Shown here one piece after another: positions 54,576 to 64,000 of a DNA stretch of 64,000 nt (its first letter is position 1; every line of letters starts with the position of its first letter). The notes beneath the pieces are model-generated. The model worked only from the letters and a program-made list of their open reading frames with translations. It was not told where the DNA came from and made no database searches. The translations under genes and the position numbers were made by a program. This DNA comes from Cladorrhinum sp. PSN259 (lineage: Eukaryota; Ascomycota; Sordariomycetes; Sordariales; Podosporaceae): NCBI GenBank assembly GCA_033725935.1, contig MU867121.1, positions 124,001 through 188,000 on the forward strand. Direction: 5' to 3'.

Positions 54576-56158
54576 ATGCTCAATATGCAGACCAGTCTCA
54601 CGCTTCTCTTCTTACTGGTACCTTGCATCCACGGATTCAATTGGAGAAATGACAAAAGACCAAATACTCGTAAGTTGAATGCCACATCAAAATCTATTGC
54701 CCGACTGACATTGCTTTTGTAGTGGAATCAAACCCAAAGCCTTCAGAGCTTCTACAGCAACACCCGAGCCATTCAAATATCTACACGGTGGCCCTAAACG
54801 AACTTCAAGAGCTCGAGTCAGAACCACTCTGTCATCGCGTGGCAGCCCGGTTGTTAGTGAACAACTGTCAACTGGTAGATGGAAAGAATGAAGCGAGTAT
54901 TCTCATAGATAGTGGACGGCAAATCCGGGATTTTGTCGATTCGTATGCGGCTAGCTTAGCGATTTGCGACCTTGAACGAGGGAGCTTCACAATACCGAAA
55001 GAATGCGCCAAATTTCGAGAACCTTCCCTCAGTCAAATTGCGATGCGACACGACCCTCAGCTTCATGTTAGCCCCAAAGAGATTGGACTTTGTCTCTCTG
55101 CCCTGGCGGTCAATGATGCGGCATGGACTACATGGGTGAGCTACCGTCACAAGGCACTCCGATTCTGTGAGGCAGCACGAGCAGATAATGAGAAAGGTTA
55201 GCTCCCTATTCAGTCTATGGACGTTGATCATGGCTAACCATATTCAGATCAAAACATTTTGCTCTACCAACGTCTCACCAAAGTCATTTCTAAGCTTACG
55301 GACGGCGTTGAACTTGAGCTTCAGAGGCGAATGGATGACCTCGACAACCATGCTAGGCGGTCGTTCGAGTCTCTCGAGCGTCTGACACCTCAAGTTGACA
55401 AGCTGGCCGAAGGTTTAGCAAAAGTCGAGAGTTATCTTTCTGGAGATTTAGACTTTGCGATGCGCAAGTCAACGGAGAGTGTCCAAGAAGGCTTACAGAA
55501 CGCGGAGAACTTACAACATCTACTCAGAATCTTGCTCACCAATGTTCTCGAGGGAAATTCTCAGGTAGCATTTACCTATGAGAAATCACTCCAGCAAGTA
55601 TCCAAGAAAGTCAACGACGACATGGGAGCGTTCATGGCGGTTGTCGGCAGTGCCGTCGCTTCATCTGCTTCTCTACAACAACAGATTCAGTTCTCAAACC
55701 AACAAGCTGCTGTACTCTCAGAACGACAAGATGCGCTTGAAAGAGGAGTGGACCGAATCCTCGAGGCAACCGAGACTCTCTCCGCCAAGTTTGATGATCA
55801 TTCTGTCACGCTCACGCAAGCAAGAAACCTCACCAATGAAATTCTAGACTCCCTCGAAGGGACAGCTGCGGCGGCACTCTCAGTCAACGACTCTCTCTTC
55901 AAAAGTGCAACCACGCAAAGCTGGTGGCCACTCATCATTTGCCCCACAGTATCAGTATACGTGGGTTCATATGGACTCACACCCTCGGTGCTCCGAAATT
56001 TAGGACTGGCTGCACTTGGCGAGGTTGTTGGAATTGCAATATCTGCTTATAGCAGACTCACGATCGATATTTTTGCCGCTTATAACTCTGCTGCTGCTGC
56101 TCACAAGATGGCCTCGGAGGTCATCACCAACGCTACCGATTTCGCATCCTCACTCTGA
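54576..56158 (+). CDS. KAR5: Nuclear fusion (karyogamy) protein, Kar5/Tht1 family
   Basis: Three exons, 54576-54669, 54723-55196 and 55248-56158, give 492 residues. A signal peptide (MQTSLTLLFLLVPCIHGF) leads into a luminal domain with conserved-looking cysteines (ELESEPLCHRVAARLLVNNC; AICDLERG). A long coiled coil follows (about 190-380: ELQRRMDDLDNHARRSFESL, ALERGVDRILEATETLSAKF), then hydrophobic segments near the C-terminus (WWPLIICPTVSVYVGSYG; LAALGEVVGIAISAYS). This is the layout of Tht1/Kar5, a nuclear envelope and ER membrane protein needed for nuclear membrane fusion in mating. Such genes evolve fast, but the Cys-rich luminal part plus coiled coil is characteristic. In a filamentous fungus it is expected to act in ascus development. 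Confidence 0.87.
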
Positions 56159-56566
56159 TAAATTTCGATGCAACTTTTTCCTGTAATGCTTCTAGGAGGA
56201 GGATTTGGTCTTTTTTTCTTCTTTTTTTTTCTTAGCTCATCGCTTGAGGTTTTCGAGCGTATTATAGGTTAGATGGGAGCATCATCACGACGGATTTGCC
56301 ATTTTGGAAGTGGATGAGATAGGAGGGGAGTTGGACTGGTGATGATTGCTATTTATCTAGTGCACAGATGCCTAAATATCATGATGCAATGAAGATGATT
56401 ATTAATACAACGAATAGTATGATGCGATTGGAGATTTCTATCAACGTTCTGTGTCTGTCCTCATGTGGTGATGGTGCGTGAAGTTCGGTTGACGGCAGGC
56501 GAAGGCGCAGTTTAATGATACATGTAGCGTTACCGGACTAAAATTCCATCAGATAATAAATGACCT

Positions 56567-56662
56567 GGGTGACTAGTCTAGTGGTCAGGACGCTTCGTTG
56601 TGGTTCGATTACTCGATACATGACGGCCCGAAGAAACCCCGGTTCGATTCCGGGGTCGCCCA
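56567..56662 (+). tRNA. tRNA-His (GTG) with a 24-nt intron
   Basis: The sequence folds as a tRNA. Acceptor GGGTGAC pairs with GTCGCCC (one G-U), D arm GTCT/GGAC encloses AGTGGTCA, and anticodon stem CTTCG/CGAAG frames a loop TTGTGG-C with anticodon GTG at 56600-56602. The variable loop is AAAC, the T arm CCCGG-TTCGATT-CCGGG, and the discriminator base A. An intron occupies 56604-56627, one base 3' of the anticodon as in all nuclear tRNA introns. T-rich sequence directly downstream serves as a Pol III terminator. CCA and the extra 5' G of mature tRNA-His are not encoded, as expected in eukaryotes. Confidence 0.9.
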
Positions 56663-56667
56663 TATCT

Positions 56668-56685
56668 TTTTTCTTTTTTTTTTTC
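56668..56685 (+). terminator. Pol III terminator T-tracts after tRNA-His
   Basis: T-runs (TTTTTT then TTTTTTTTTT, separated by one C) start within 8 nt of the tRNA end, as needed for RNA polymerase III release. Confidence 0.8.
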
Positions 56686-57054
56686 TTTGATTCATTTGGA
56701 ATTTCCTAATCGAGAACAACTGTTTGGTACGCTTTTTTTTTCTTTTTTTTTCCTCCATCCACAGTTTTACGAGCCTTTGCTGGGAATAAGGGCGAGATTC
56801 TTTTCTTTGCGCCGGGGCTCAGAAATTAGCCATAGCCTCTCACTCTTCCAGGGAAGAACTTTCATTTACAACCAAGTACTCAATCAACGGGGGCTCTTTG
56901 TTAAAATAAATTTTTCACATTTTTTTTGTTTTGTTTTGTATATATCCAACTAATAATGCTTTTTATGTTCTATGTTCCATGTACTGTACAATCTCATATC
57001 TACACATCTCTTATCGTCTCACATCTTATCATTTTCTTTTGTTCAATTATTTTT

Positions 57055-58302
57055 TTAATCATACCAAATAGCATTCATCCCGAACCCGGGCTCAGGAATC
57101 TGCACCCGCGCGACGCGGTGCAAGTACTCGTCCTGCCACCTGTACATTTCCAACCATCCCTCCTGATCATCGGTGATAGCCACCCACTCGTCACTGAAAT
57201 CGCAGGGGGAAACGGCATTGCTGTGACCACCGCTCGTAGGGGTGGGGTTCAAAGCCAGCTGCTTCTCGATGCTCCCGCAGTCCCTGAGCTTGAAGGCCGA
57301 CATGTAGCCCTGCAGCTCGAACTTGTTCGCCCTGGACGAGGCGTACATGTACTTGCCGCTGAAGCTCAGCGACACGACATCGGCGCGGTACAATCCCTTG
57401 CCGGTCTCCTTATCCTTTGTTGGGATTCCTGGAGGGATGAGAGGGAACGAATGGTGGGTGTAGACGGGCATGTGAGTGACGGGGTCGATCACGTACTCGC
57501 AGAGTCTGTTGCCGGCTTCCATGAGAGCGTAGAGGTAGTTTCCGGAGGGATGCATGGCTACCCAGCGGGGGTGGTCGTCTGGGGAAGGGGCCGAGACGGA
57601 GCCCACGAGCTCGACCTCGCCGTTGGGGAGCTTGCGGTGCGTCCAGAGCTTGTTGGCTGTCAGGTCGGCCGAGTAGAGGTAGCTTTCGGTCGGGTCGAAG
57701 ACCATGCCGTGGATGCCCGTGTTGGGGTCATAGGGGTAGTTTTGCACGTTGGCTTGGAGGGCTCCCGAGGAAGATACGTTGAAGACATTGCCGAAGCCGG
57801 CGTGCTTGTAGAATGGGTTGGCGTAGACGTTGTAAGGGGGTTGCTTGGCTGCTAGGAGGAAGATGGCGCGGGTGTTTGTTTCGGAGGATTGGGCCAGGGC
57901 TATTTTCAGGGGTGAGAGATGGTAAGTGAGATGTTTGCGATTTGGTGGGCAATTGAAATGCAAGAACAAAAAAACTTACGATCACCACCAATTGGGTGGG
58001 ATGCCTCGTGGACGATCTCAGTTGGGCTCTTGACGGCAAAGCTGGACCATTTTTTCATGGCAGCGCCGTAGAGGTTCTTTTTGTCATGCTGTTTTCATCC
58101 CTTGTTAAGACATTGAAATGATTGGCCAATTGGTTTCTTAGGGGCAGATTCATACGCTGAAAGTCATCCATGATATCGGCTCGTCCTTTGGAATCTCGGT
58201 GCGCTTCACGAGCTTCAGAGTCAAGGCTTCGTCGTCGAACTGGACGGTGAAGATTGCTCCTGGCGGGGTCCAGGTCCCGCACATCAAATGGTGGAGGGGC
58301 AT
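57055..58302 (-). CDS. 3-carboxy-cis,cis-muconate cyclase (lactonizing enzyme)
   Basis: Three exons, 58156-58302, 57980-58088 and 57055-57899, give 366 residues, the size I recall for the Neurospora CMLE. The start MPLHHLMCGTWTPPGAIFTV and internal motifs GIHGMVFDPTESYLYSADLT, HPRWVAMHPSGNYLYALMEA and FSGKYMYASSR are repeating beta-propeller blades; Neurospora CMLE is a known seven-bladed propeller. It converts 3-carboxy-cis,cis-muconate to its lactone in the protocatechuate branch of the beta-ketoadipate pathway, in the cytosol. It is divergently transcribed from an intradiol dioxygenase that makes this kind of substrate, so the two form a small catabolic pair. Confidence 0.93.
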
Positions 58303-59336
58303 GTTTGAGGAATGACGTCGGCTACCGAAGCCGGGATATTTTTGGGGAGCTTGGTGTTTGAAAGATGAGGTTAACGACGACAGCAAACGGCAGGACAACA
58401 GCTCAGAAACGGTAGAGATAGCTATCGTACGATGACGGAATGTTTTGCTCAGTGTTTTGAGAATCATCTCTTTTTCCATTTTCTTTGATTCTATTTTTTC
58501 TTCCCCCGAATGCTTGCCGAACCCTTTCGTTGGAGACGCAATTGCGGGCAATTCTTTTACCCCTCGGTGAGACCCCCAGCATTCGGGATCTGAAATGTGG
58601 GGAGGGCTCCATTGCGACCACAGGGGTCGGCTGCGGCTGCGGTAATCCCATATGCATCCATTCGCTGCACGAAATTGTAAGGCAAGAGAGCAACCAGAAT
58701 TCGGGTAAAGGCTCATCCCAGCAATCCGAGACCTCGTGCCGGTCGCACATCTCCATAGCTCACACCACGATCGCGGCCCCGACTTGGACAAAGAAGCGGC
58801 CCCGAGGGGAAAGTGGCCCCTAAGCCCGATCTCGAATAGCAGCACCTCCACTAGGGGCCCGCGATTCAGGGTGCCAAGGATGCGAGAGCCGACACGCGAT
58901 CAGCCCGTTGCAGGCGTTCCCTGCCGGGCCTAGCGGTGCCGGGACGCTTTATAGATCCAGAACCAGCAGGGGCAGCCAGGGCTAAATTTGTCCCGGGTCG
59001 CCTCTTTCTCCATCCCCACTCCCGAGATGGACGACTTGGGGATGCTCAACCTGCCGCGACGGCTGTCCGATCGCTTCTCGGCGGGGAAAATGACACCACA
59101 GAGTGGCCAGCGTCCTATCACGTTGGCTGAAATTGCAATCTCGCAGTCTGATGCAGAAGATGCTTGTTGACGGCAAGACATAGAGATCCCTGGAGGGTGT
59201 TTCTTTCTTTATTTAACGGAGCTGTCACTCCCACCCATTCGCTGACTTTTCTTTTTCTGTATCTCATCATCGACAGCCTCGTCACCTTCTCTTTCTCTTC
59301 CAACCCACCAATCACATTTCCCTCAAATCCGTCACA
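58303..59336. promoter_or_regulatory. Shared divergent promoter of the aromatic-catabolism pair
   Basis: 1034 nt between the two start codons. GC-rich in the middle, with a tandem CGGCTG (58627-58640), and TATA-like stretches toward the dioxygenase (CTTTATAGATCC near 58949; CTTTATTTAACG near 59206) before a CT-rich leader. Both genes probably share inducible control. The binding factor cannot be named from sequence. Confidence 0.55.
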
Positions 59337-60248
59337 ATGACTTCCAACGGGCAGCCCGCCGCCACCCACCGCTTCGACCCCAACTTTACCAAGAATGTCG
59401 TTGAGGGCATGGGTCCCAACACCACCCCTCGCAACCGCCAGGTTCTCGGTGCTCTGATCCGCCACATCCACGACTTTGCTCGTGAGGTCGAGCTCACCGT
59501 CGATGAGTGGATGGAGGGAGTCAAGTTCGTCAACGCCCTCGGCGAGATCTACTACACCAGCAATAAGACCCGCAACGAGTCCCACCGTATCTGCGATGTT
59601 CTCGGCCTTGAGTCCCTCGTTGACGAGATCGCCCACAAGATCATCTCCGAGGGCGAGCTCGACCCTACCTCCTCCTCCATTCTGGGCCCCTTCTGGTCCC
59701 CCAACGCTCCCTTCCGCGAGCTTGGCGGCGAGATCTTCCAGGACGGCGTCCCCCCCAAAGGCCGTGTTACCAAGATGCACGGTGTGATCCGCGACATCAT
59801 CACCGGCAAGCCCATCCCCGGCGCCGTCTTCGACATTTGGCAAGCTTCTGCCAACGGCAAGTACGACTTCCAGGACCCCGAGAACCAGACCCCCAACAAC
59901 CTCCGTGGCAAGTTCCGCGCCAACGAGAAGGGCGAGTACTGGTTCTACTGCCTCCACCCCACCGCCTACTCTCTTCCCCGCGATGGTCCCTCGTGGCAGC
60001 TCCTCTGCCTCATGGACCGCCACCCCATGCGCCCGGCCCACATCCACGTCATGGTCACCCACCCCGAATTCCAGGGCTGCACCACCCAGCTCTTCCCCTC
60101 TGACGACCAGTGGGTCAAGAACGACACTGTCTTCGCTGTCAAGGATGACCTCGTTGTCGACTTCAAGCCCTTCGATGATGGCAAGGCTGTTCTCGAGCTC
60201 GAGTACAACGTCAACCTTGCTCCCAAGGGCTACAAGGGCAAGATCTAG
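59337..60248 (+). CDS. Intradiol ring-cleavage dioxygenase (catechol/protocatechuate/hydroxyquinol type)
   Basis: One exon of 303 residues; the start has a strong context (GTCACAATG). The N-terminal helical dioxygenase domain (about 20-110: RQVLGALIRHIHDFAREVEL) is followed by LGPFWSPNAP and the catalytic beta domain. The four expected Fe(III) ligands are visible: Tyr176 (GKYDFQDP), Tyr211 (HPTAYSLP), His235 and His237 (RPAHIHVMV). By fold it opens catechols between the hydroxyls to cis,cis-muconates. Sequence alone does not separate catechol, hydroxyquinol and protocatechuate specificity. Divergence from carboxymuconate cyclase, which uses the protocatechuate product, argues for protocatechuate 3,4-dioxygenase; this is inference. 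It is very GC-rich at third positions, which suggests high expression. Confidence 0.92.
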   Translation: MTSNGQPAATHRFDPNFTKNVVEGMGPNTTPRNRQVLGALIRHIHDFAREVELTVDEWMEGVKFVNALGEIYYTSNKTRNESHRICDVLGLESLVDEIAHKIISEGELDPTSSSILGPFWSPNAPFRELGGEIFQDGVPPKGRVTKMHGVIRDIITGKPIPGAVFDIWQASANGKYDFQDPENQTPNNLRGKFRANEKGEYWFYCLHPTAYSLPRDGPSWQLLCLMDRHPMRPAHIHVMVTHPEFQGCTTQLFPSDDQWVKNDTVFAVKDDLVVDFKPFDDGKAVLELEYNVNLAPKGYKGKI

Positions 60249-61890
60249 ATTTGTCATGCTTGGATGAGATTATGACGAAGGACTTTTCTTTTACACCTTT
60301 TTTTCACATTGTATATATATCATTTTACGGGCCCCTCACCATGAGTACATATACCCTTTGTATCAAAACCACAACATGGGAGGTGGCTAAAAGGGATTGG
60401 GTTGTTTGGAGTTTTTTTTTAGAAGAAGCATGTTAGCAATTGTCATGATAGTTGGGTGAGAATTTGAAAGTTTCTGAAAAGGATCAACGGTCAAACTGCA
60501 TACTTGATTGTGATTGTGATTGCGGAGTGAATAGCCTCCGATATTCGTGTTCTCCCTCGTGTCACTAATCATAAATTCGGCTTACCCCTATGTTATGTTT
60601 CGAATGAGAGGAATTCCCTGAGGCGGGATGAAAACTAGCATGTAACGGGGTACGCAAGGGTTCAACGACGTGAGTGAATTGATATTACATGTAAATATGG
60701 ATATGCCGTCCTGTACGGAGATACCGCCCAAGTTCGGGGACATCTTATCCCGCAGAAATACGAATTTGGGCAGACTGTTAATTTACATTTATCCCTACAT
60801 ACCGGTCTACAAAGTCTGTAACCGAACATGAACGAGAAGACAAGACCCAATAAATGCATCGTGTAACATTTGATGGTAATAAAGGATTTGATTGGATGAA
60901 AGACCGATATGTTTACCGTTCATACTAATCTACTCCCTGTATACAAATTCATATTGGTGATGAAAGTAGAAACTGCCTGTTAGTTGCTATATTCTCAGCA
61001 TGTTCCAAGCTGTGTAGTAATTATTTAGTGTATACATACAAAGAACAGTACGAGCTATTTTGGGTCTTGAGTTGTGGTCAGGATAGAGATAGGATTGTTC
61101 AAAATGCTTGTGTACATATAAAGTCGCCAGCCAGACGACGGTAGGTCCCCTATTATCTATAACTTTCCTGCATGCAACTAAATCACCAGAACGTCCCAGC
61201 GGGCTCATCAAGAGCTCAGTTGGTATTTGTGCCCACCGGGGCGATTAATAGTAACCATACTCGCCAACGAGAGGTACCAGATACCAGGCTCAACTCCCCC
61301 GGTCTGTCACTACACCCCTCCCACGGACTTTCTACCTCATCCCAACACGGCAAGTTATGAAATAATGCTAATGAATTATTTTAATTATCCGCAGTGACTA
61401 TTATAACGTCAGGTTTCTTAGACTATATTTTAATTAGCTATACTACGGAAAAAAATAAAGGCTTGTTAATACTAGACTTTCAGGTAGGTTACCTTTTTTC
61501 TTTCTTTTTTTCCTTTTCAATTTCGTTCTGAAAATGGATCATGGAATTGTTGAAAGTCTTTGAACCTTTTTTTTCTTCTTCTATTTCTTTTTTCCCCTAC
61601 AAAGTCTGTTGTATCAGCAAAAATTTCCTGTTGCTCATATGATCCATCATATCGCTCACTCATGAAATGGTCCCATGGTGTGATACACATTGTTTCCACG
61701 ACCAAACAAACCAACAATAGGTCGCTGTATATGTAATGGTAGTCCTATCAAGCGCCGGGGGGCGGGGGGGGGGGGGGGGGGCGGGGGGGGGGGGGGGGGG
61801 GGGGCGCGGGGGGGGGGGCGGCNNNNNNNNNNAAAAAAACCACAAAGTGGCCCGTTTTTTTTAATGTTTTCCAAACACCCCCACCCCCCC

Positions 61891-61921
<31 letters not shown>

Positions 61922-62413
61922 AAAAAGGAAAAAAGGAAAAAAGGAAAAAAAAACCGCGAGTGAGGTCTTGAAATGGGTGATGTAAAAAATAAAAGGACAA
62001 GCTTGGGTCATGACATAGCTCGTCATTTATAGTTGCTGATTGCCACGAGGGGCCAAACCAAGGTCTTCGCTGCGCGTGCCTTTTGTCATCTCCCAAAGGA
62101 CCAGAAGCGGCGCTTTTGCGTTTTGTCAAACCATAGAATACCGAGTTGTAGCAATGAGAATCAATATTTTACGAATAAAATGGGACATGAGGACCCGCCC
62201 TGGGTAAGATACGCATCCATGGTTGCAAAAGATGAAGGCATGCTCCGGGCCCACGGATACAGGTAAGTGAGCTGTAAAACAACATGGAAAAAGGTATGAA
62301 ACGATGCATTCGAATTCGGGCGTTCTATTCCAGCCTTCCAACATAGACTTTTGTATAAACTCCCCATGAACGCAGCAATATTTACAACAACAACGATACA
62401 ACCCACGTGCAAC
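60249..62413. other. Long gene-poor region with AT-rich part and a homopolymer-flanked gap
   Basis: About 2.2 kb. After the dioxygenase 3' region the sequence is AT-rich (especially 61360-61520), then contains G- and C-homopolymer runs around a 10-N gap (separate entry). Frames that cross the runs encode only Pro or Gly and are not genes. No supported coding sequence. Confidence 0.55.
61755..61911. other. Poly-G / 10-N gap / poly-C block, probable assembly artefact
   Basis: A G-run with single C interruptions (61755-61822), ten N (61823-61832), a short stretch, then a C-run (about 61879-61911). Such paired homopolymers around a gap are typical of low-quality read ends used in gap closing. 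Confidence 0.75.
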
Positions 62414-63351
62414 TTATTTCTTCTCCTCCACCGGCTCTTCAGGCTTTGGTGTAGGAAGCTTGAATGTGTCAGGCTTCCGGTCAATACCGCTACCAACCTG
62501 CTCCCAGGCGCTGGAACCTCCCTCAAAGTTGCGGAACGCTTGCGTGAGCTCAAGGGGCTCCGTAACAATGCGCTTCTTCTCCTCGTCGTACCGAACCTCT
62601 GTGTAACCAGTGAGAGGAAAGTCCTTGCGCAGCGGGTGGCCCTCAAAACCGTAATCCGTCATGATGCGGCGCAGATCTGGGTGACCAACAATGAAGACAC
62701 CAAACAAGTCGTAAACCTCGCGCTCATACCAGTTGGCGCCATCGTAGAGGGGGGTAATGCTGGGGACAGGAGATGCCTCGTCGGCGTAGGTCTTGACACG
62801 GATGCGCGAGTTATGGCGGACACTGAGCAGGTTGTAGACAATCTCGAACCGTTGGTCGCGGGTAGGGAAGTCGACGGCAGTGATGTCACTGACCTGGGTG
62901 AACTCAGCAGCGGTGTTGTCTGATAAGTAATCGGGTCAGCCATGCATCGTCGAGCTCAGAGAACATGAGTTGCCTTACATTTGAGGAAGGTGAACACCGG
63001 GATGACGCCGGCGGGGGAGATGTAGATGGTCAACTCATCCTTCCAGACCGAGAACTGCTGGATGTACTTGGGCAGACAACCCATGAGCCAGGCACCATAC
63101 TTGTGCATGGCATCGGCCTTGGACTGGAACTTGTCGGCAGGGTTCACAAGGGGCGCCTTGAGGGTTCCAATCTGGTCGCGGGGGAGGGTGCGTGGGTTGG
63201 GGGTACCCTTGGGCACGGCGACCTTGTAGCCATTGTTGCAGGCAGTGTTGGTGAAACACCGCACAACGGCCTCATTGCGCGCGGCAATTGAGGGCTTCAC
63301 TGGCCGGAAGGCAGAGGCCAGAGCCCTGTTTCTGCAGAGCGAGCTGGCCAT
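62414..63351 (-). CDS. nuo-30.4: NADH:ubiquinone oxidoreductase 30.4 kDa subunit (complex I, NDUFS3)
   Basis: Exons 62979-63351 and 62414-62919 give 292 residues. An Arg/Ala-rich mitochondrial presequence (MASSLCRNRALASAFRPVKP) precedes the 30-kDa subunit domain. Characteristic motifs are YNLLSVRHNSRIRVKTYADE, the signature region WYEREVYDLFGVFIVGHPDL with RRIMTDYGFEGHPLRKDFPL, and GYTEVRYDEEKKRIV. The protein belongs to the peripheral arm (Q-module) of complex I in the matrix; in Neurospora it is nuclear-encoded as nuo-30.4. The splice joins FLK to NTAAEFTQVSDITAVDFPTR across a short intron (GTAAGG donor, GGCTGAC branch). Confidence 0.95.
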
Positions 63352-64000
63352 GGTGAGGTCTGGGTGGGCGGCTCGCCAATTGATCGAGAATCAGCCAGTG
63401 CCCTCGATCGTGGATGATGCTTGGCTTGGTCGTCTGGATTTCGGATTGACGTCGAGCTTGGAGCTCTGCCCCCCCTCCAATTGGACGTGCGCAGTCACGT
63501 GATCTGTATCTCTCAATGGTTGATTGCTCTGGTTGTTTCCAGAACTGCAGCACGCACCACAAACTTCTGGGAACAAGAAAAATAATACCACGGAGGAGAT
63601 TCCAAATAAGTGTGGTACAGAAGAATTTAGCTATGGAAAAAGTCAAAAAAAGTAAAAAAACAAGCCAAAAACTCAATTCCATCTGGACCTCAGCCAGGAA
63701 GGAGAGTCCCGGAGGTCGAACCAAGTGTCGACACGTGCAGAAAAGACGCTAGGCTAAAAACGGAATAGCGACTTCTCGAGCCTTTTGGTGGAAAGGCTCT
63801 GCGTTGCCGCTTCCACTCGGTCGTTTTCGCTCCTCCATCTCACGAGTTTCCCGGTATCCTTTTGAACCCTCAGAAAACAAAAAACCATATCGAAGACGCC
63901 CACTCGGCTTCTTATTCTAATTCCTATTTCGCGTTCTATCAAATCTGTCAACCTTTCATTTCTTAATAGAAGCAACAATACAAGCTGATTCTTGTCTGCC
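63352..64000. other. Upstream region of nuo-30.4 and window edge
   Basis: Promoter side of the complex I gene. From about 63770 the sequence becomes CT-rich, which could be the leader of a plus-strand gene beyond the window. No coding sequence can be supported here. Confidence 0.4.

Larger units (their letters stand above)
56159..57054. other. Convergent intergenic region holding the tRNA-His gene
   Basis: The region between the KAR5 stop and the muconate cyclase stop. Apart from the tRNA gene (56567-56662) it is AT- and T-rich with long T-tracts (56205-56235, 56666-56690, 56730-56755). Confidence 0.6.

Noticed and set aside
56926..57855. Plus-strand frame of 309 codons over the muconate cyclase
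   Set aside because: Antisense shadow of the cyclase exon 3; no recognisable domain.
59118..60257. Antisense frame of 379 codons over the intradiol dioxygenase
   Set aside because: Shadow of a GC-rich, codon-biased gene; no domain, and the sense strand is clearly the gene.
61690..62129. Frames encoding long Gly, Pro or Phe/Lys runs
   Set aside because: They cross the homopolymer block and the N gap; not biological coding sequence.
1..64000. CRISPR arrays, rRNA genes, bacterial operators or Shine-Dalgarno sites
   Set aside because: None seen. The window is eukaryotic nuclear DNA and such elements are not expected, apart from rRNA, for which no match was recognised.

Overview
The window is nuclear DNA from a filamentous ascomycete (Pezizomycotina, most likely a Sordariomycete). 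Coding sequences are broken by many short introns (about 50-90 nt) with GTRNGT donors, CTRAC branch points and YAG acceptors. The gene set is fungal: Tht1/Kar5 karyogamy protein, KCH and TOK potassium channels, an HP1 of the fungal type, Vps27 with a glutamine-rich tail, a STAND/NLR gene with ankyrin repeats and a complex I 30.4 kDa subunit. Two assembly gaps (96 N and 10 N) show a draft assembly.

Layout. 1-2619: partial minus-strand ankyrin protein with a fungal STAND-type N-terminus. 3.5-10 kb: ubiquitin hydrolase of the Doa4 type and the ESCRT-0 subunit Vps27, divergently arranged; both act in ubiquitin-dependent sorting to multivesicular bodies. 10.7-19 kb: histidine phosphatase, KCH potassium transport protein, and a fused FMN-barrel/ferredoxin-reductase-like enzyme. 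19.8-22.3 kb: a 57-residue membrane microprotein and HP1. 22.3-32.4 kb is an accessory-looking stretch: two inverted copies of a short terminal-inverted-repeat element, a possible orphan gene, a 7-exon esterase-NACHT-ankyrin NLR and, head to head with it, a membrane protein resembling the DUF6601 family. 32.4-37.5 kb: a coiled-coil protein with an acidic tail and lysyl-tRNA synthetase. 38.9-49 kb: an ABCA transporter, a 9-nt minisatellite, a TOK channel and an alpha/beta-hydrolase-like protein. 49-56.2 kb: a cysteine-rich single-pass surface protein, 3'(2'),5'-bisphosphate nucleotidase, mitochondrial uL6 and Kar5. 56.6 kb: an intron-containing tRNA-His. 57-60.2 kb: a divergent pair for aromatic catabolism (carboxy-cis,cis-muconate cyclase and an intradiol dioxygenase). 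62.4-63.4 kb: complex I 30.4 kDa subunit.

Most of the window is housekeeping. The candidates for novelty are the NLR and membrane-protein pair between inverted mobile elements, the microprotein and orphan ORFs, and several unusual residues in otherwise ordinary proteins. Exon coordinates were read by hand from splice consensus and reading frame. Family names rest on recognised motifs, not on database searches.
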